Below are positions 23,240 through 24,842 of a stretch of DNA of 24,842 bases, in pieces (within the stretch, counting starts at the first letter, position 1; each line of letters opens with the position of its first letter). Made by a program: the position numbers and the translations under genes. This DNA comes from CADEFF01 sp964569315 (lineage in GTDB: Bacteria; Pseudomonadota; Alphaproteobacteria; Dongiales; Dongiaceae): the NCBI GenBank assembly GCA_964569315.1, contig CAZMUZ010000051.1, positions 1 through 24,842 on the forward strand, read 5' to 3'. The notes beneath the pieces were generated by a model that was not told where the DNA came from, did not search any database, and saw only the letters and a list, made by a program, of their open reading frames with translations.

Positions 23240-24025
23240 ATGACCTATCGGAACATAGCGCTGACGCGCTCGGAGGCGATCGCGCATCTGACGTTCGATC
23301 GGCCCGACAAGCTCAACAGCTTCACGCGCGACATGCTGATCGAGATCGCGGCCGCCCTCGACGAGGTCGCCGCGGACCGCACGATGCGGGTGCTGGTGCT
23401 GACCGGCAAGGGCCGCGCCTTCTCGGCCGGCCACGACCTGAACGACCCGGGCGCCCTCGGGACGCCTGGCGACGTGCGCTCGACCATCGAGCGGCTCTAT
23501 GCGCCGATGATCCGCAAGCTGGTCGCGCTCGAGATCCCGACCGTCGCCGCGATCAACGGCATCGCCGCCGGCGCCGGCTGCAGCGTGGCGCTCGCCTGCG
23601 ATCTCGCGGTGGCTGCGAGCTCGGCGAGCCTGCTCCAGGCCTTCACCCGGATCGGCCTCGCGCCGGATGCGGGCTCCTCCTATTTCCTGCCGCGCCGGAT
23701 CGGCCAGGCGCGCGCCATGGGCATGGCGCTCCTCGCCGAGGCGATCCCGGCGCCCAAGGCGGCCGAATGGGGCCTGATCTGGCAGGCGGTGGAGGATGCG
23801 GCCTTTCCCGCCGCGATCGACGCCCTCGCCAAACGCCTCGCCGCGGCGCCGACCCGCGCGCTCGCGCTGACCAAGCGTGCCTTGACGGCCGCCGCCGGCA
23901 ACAGCCTCGACCAGCAGCTCGCGCTCGAAGCCGAGCTGCAGGCGCTCGCCGCCGGCACGGCGGATTTCAAGGAAGGCGCCACGGCATTCCTCGAAAAGCG
24001 CCCCGCCCGCTTCACCGGGCACTGA
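23240..24025 (+). CDS. Crotonase-family isomerase/hydratase, PaaG-like
   Basis: Crotonase-fold acyl-CoA enzyme of 261 residues. The oxyanion-hole segments are FSAGHDL (61-67) and IAAGAGCSVALACD (108-121). Both catalytic glutamates of true enoyl-CoA hydratase are missing (Ser115 and Gln133 occupy the regions), while Asp143 in LAPDAGSSYFLPR matches the catalytic Asp of PaaG, the ring-1,2-epoxyphenylacetyl-CoA isomerase. The C-terminal half (AEWGLIWQAVED, then FKEGATAFLEKRPARFTGH) is also PaaG-like. The ATG at 23240 has GGAGAG just upstream; an ATG at 23222 overlaps the front of that site. No other phenylacetate genes are visible, so a different Delta-3/Delta-2 isomerase role is possible. Confidence 0.85.
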   Translation: MTYRNIALTRSEAIAHLTFDRPDKLNSFTRDMLIEIAAALDEVAADRTMRVLVLTGKGRAFSAGHDLNDPGALGTPGDVRSTIERLYAPMIRKLVALEIPTVAAINGIAAGAGCSVALACDLAVAASSASLLQAFTRIGLAPDAGSSYFLPRRIGQARAMGMALLAEAIPAPKAAEWGLIWQAVEDAAFPAAIDALAKRLAAAPTRALALTKRALTAAAGNSLDQQLALEAELQALAAGTADFKEGATAFLEKRPARFTGH

Positions 24026-24096
24026 AGGGACACCTCTCCCGCTGGCCGGCCGCGCCGCCCTCGCGTAGGATCGCTACCTGACGCCCGGAGGACAGC

Positions 24097-24842
24097 ATGG
24101 CGCTCGCCGTCGCAGACCGCTGGTTCGAAAGCCGTCGCATCGATGACGACATCACGCTCCTCTGGGAGCCGCATGTCATTCCGCTCATGCGCTGCAACAT
24201 CTGGCATATGCGCGGCCGCGACCGGAACCTCCTCGTCGATACCGGCATGGGCATCGTCAGCCTGCGCGAGGCACTGGCGCCGCTGATGGACAAGGCGCTG
24301 ATCTGCGTCGCGACCCACGCCCATGCCGATCATATCGGCAGCCATTGCGAGTTCGAGGATTGCCGCATTCATCGTGCGGAAGCGGAGGCGCTCGAGCGGC
24401 CGACGCCGGGCAGCACCCTCGTCGCGCAGGAGATGGACGGAGACGAGGTCGCCTCGCTCCGCGTCGCCGGCTACGAGATCGGCGATACCCTCATCACCGC
24501 CCTGCCCCACGCCGGCTACAGCCTCTCCCACTACAAGGTGCGGCCCGCCCGTGTCCGCGAGGTGCTGGAGGAAGGCAGCATCGTCGATCTCGGCGACCGC
24601 CGGTTCGAGGTGCTGCATCTGCCCGGCCATTCGCCCGGCAGCATTGGCCTCTGGGAGGCGGCGACCGGCACGCTCTTCTCCGGCGACGCTATCTATGACG
24701 GCCCGCTGCTGGACGAGCTGCATCATTCCGACATCGAGGCCTACATCCGCACCATGAAGCGGCTGCGCGAGCTGCCGGTGCGCGTCGTCCATGCCGGGCA
24801 CGATCCGAGCTTCGGCCGCGACCGGCTGGTCGAGCTCGTCGA
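24097..24842 (+). CDS. MBL-fold metallohydrolase (3' end beyond the window)
   Basis: The first 248 residues of a metallo-beta-lactamase-fold protein that runs off the right edge. The ATG at 24097 has GGAGG 5-6 bases upstream. Metal ligands are His74, His76, Asp78 and His79 (THAHADHIGSH), His178 (LPGHSPGSIGLWE), Asp197 (FSGDAIYDG) and His232 (VVHAGHDPSFG), the full two-metal set of hydrolytic MBL proteins. It differs from the persulfide-dioxygenase-like protein at 19698: it lacks GDTLF-PDYGTARCDFPGG. The sequence does not fix a substrate; lactonase- or glyoxalase II-like hydrolysis is possible. It starts 71 bases after the crotonase gene on the same strand and may be co-transcribed. Confidence 0.85.
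   Translation, partial: MALAVADRWFESRRIDDDITLLWEPHVIPLMRCNIWHMRGRDRNLLVDTGMGIVSLREALAPLMDKALICVATHAHADHIGSHCEFEDCRIHRAEAEALERPTPGSTLVAQEMDGDEVASLRVAGYEIGDTLITALPHAGYSLSHYKVRPARVREVLEEGSIVDLGDRRFEVLHLPGHSPGSIGLWEAATGTLFSGDAIYDGPLLDELHHSDIEAYIRTMKRLRELPVRVVHAGHDPSFGRDRLVELV

Noticed and set aside
1..24842. tRNA, rRNA, CRISPR, insertion sequence or phage genes
   Set aside because: No cloverleaf, no regularly spaced repeats with spacers, no transposase or integrase motif, and no terminal inverted repeats were seen. The only tandem repeat is the short 15-bp array. A covariance-model scan was not possible, so a small RNA could be missed.

Overview
The window is a gene-dense, GC-rich stretch of bacterial chromosome. 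It most resembles a free-living Alphaproteobacterium, probably near Rhodospirillales; this rests on gene content and order, not on a search. The clues are the block HDAC-like amidohydrolase, xseB, ispA, dxs, tlyA; the neighbourhood pdxH, DnaJ/CbpM, fabI, aroC; an RlmD-type rRNA methyltransferase; and strong G/C bias at third codon positions, which creates very long shadow ORFs on opposite strands. I see no rRNA, tRNA, CRISPR array, insertion sequence or prophage gene. No gap between genes exceeds about 235 bases.

Layout. (1) 1-2666, plus strand: the end of a polyamine-type ABC transporter operon: substrate-binding protein (3' part), a long PotB-like permease and a PotC-like permease. A strong hairpin follows the binding-protein gene and a GC hairpin follows potC. 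The ATPase is not in view. (2) 2784-3323, plus: PadR-like regulator, convergent with a minus-strand cluster. (3) 6583-3330, minus, read right to left: pdxH, fieF-like cation efflux, tandem universal stress protein, SDR oxidoreductase. (4) 6815-10131, plus: CbpA-like J-protein, CbpM-like modulator, fabI, aroC. (5) 11433-10141, minus: rlmD, divergent from 11585-13360, plus: sppA. The gap between them holds a 15-bp tandem repeat. (6) 20606-13374, minus, read right to left: persulfide-dioxygenase-like MBL protein, HDAC-like amidohydrolase, xseB, ispA, dxs, MATE transporter, tlyA. Three of the junctions are 4-nt stop/start overlaps, and several starts appear to be TTG or GTG. (7) 20791-23163, plus: a YcbB-type L,D-transpeptidase followed by a MepK/YcbK-type Tat-exported endopeptidase. 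(8) 23240-24842, plus: a PaaG-like crotonase and a second MBL-fold protein cut by the window end.

How the genes work together. The isoprenoid block joins the first MEP-pathway enzyme (Dxs) to prenyl chain synthesis (IspA), with a nuclease subunit, an rRNA methylase and a transporter in the same run. The transpeptidase/endopeptidase pair would make and cut 3-3 peptidoglycan cross-links. CbpA and CbpM form a co-chaperone and its modulator. FabI and AroC are housekeeping enzymes.

I found no clearly new biological system. The most useful leads are the tandem repeat before sppA, the MATE gene coupled between dxs and tlyA, the large extracytoplasmic insertion in the PotB-like permease, the cluster of non-ATG starts and stop/start overlaps, and the paired 3-3 cross-link enzymes.
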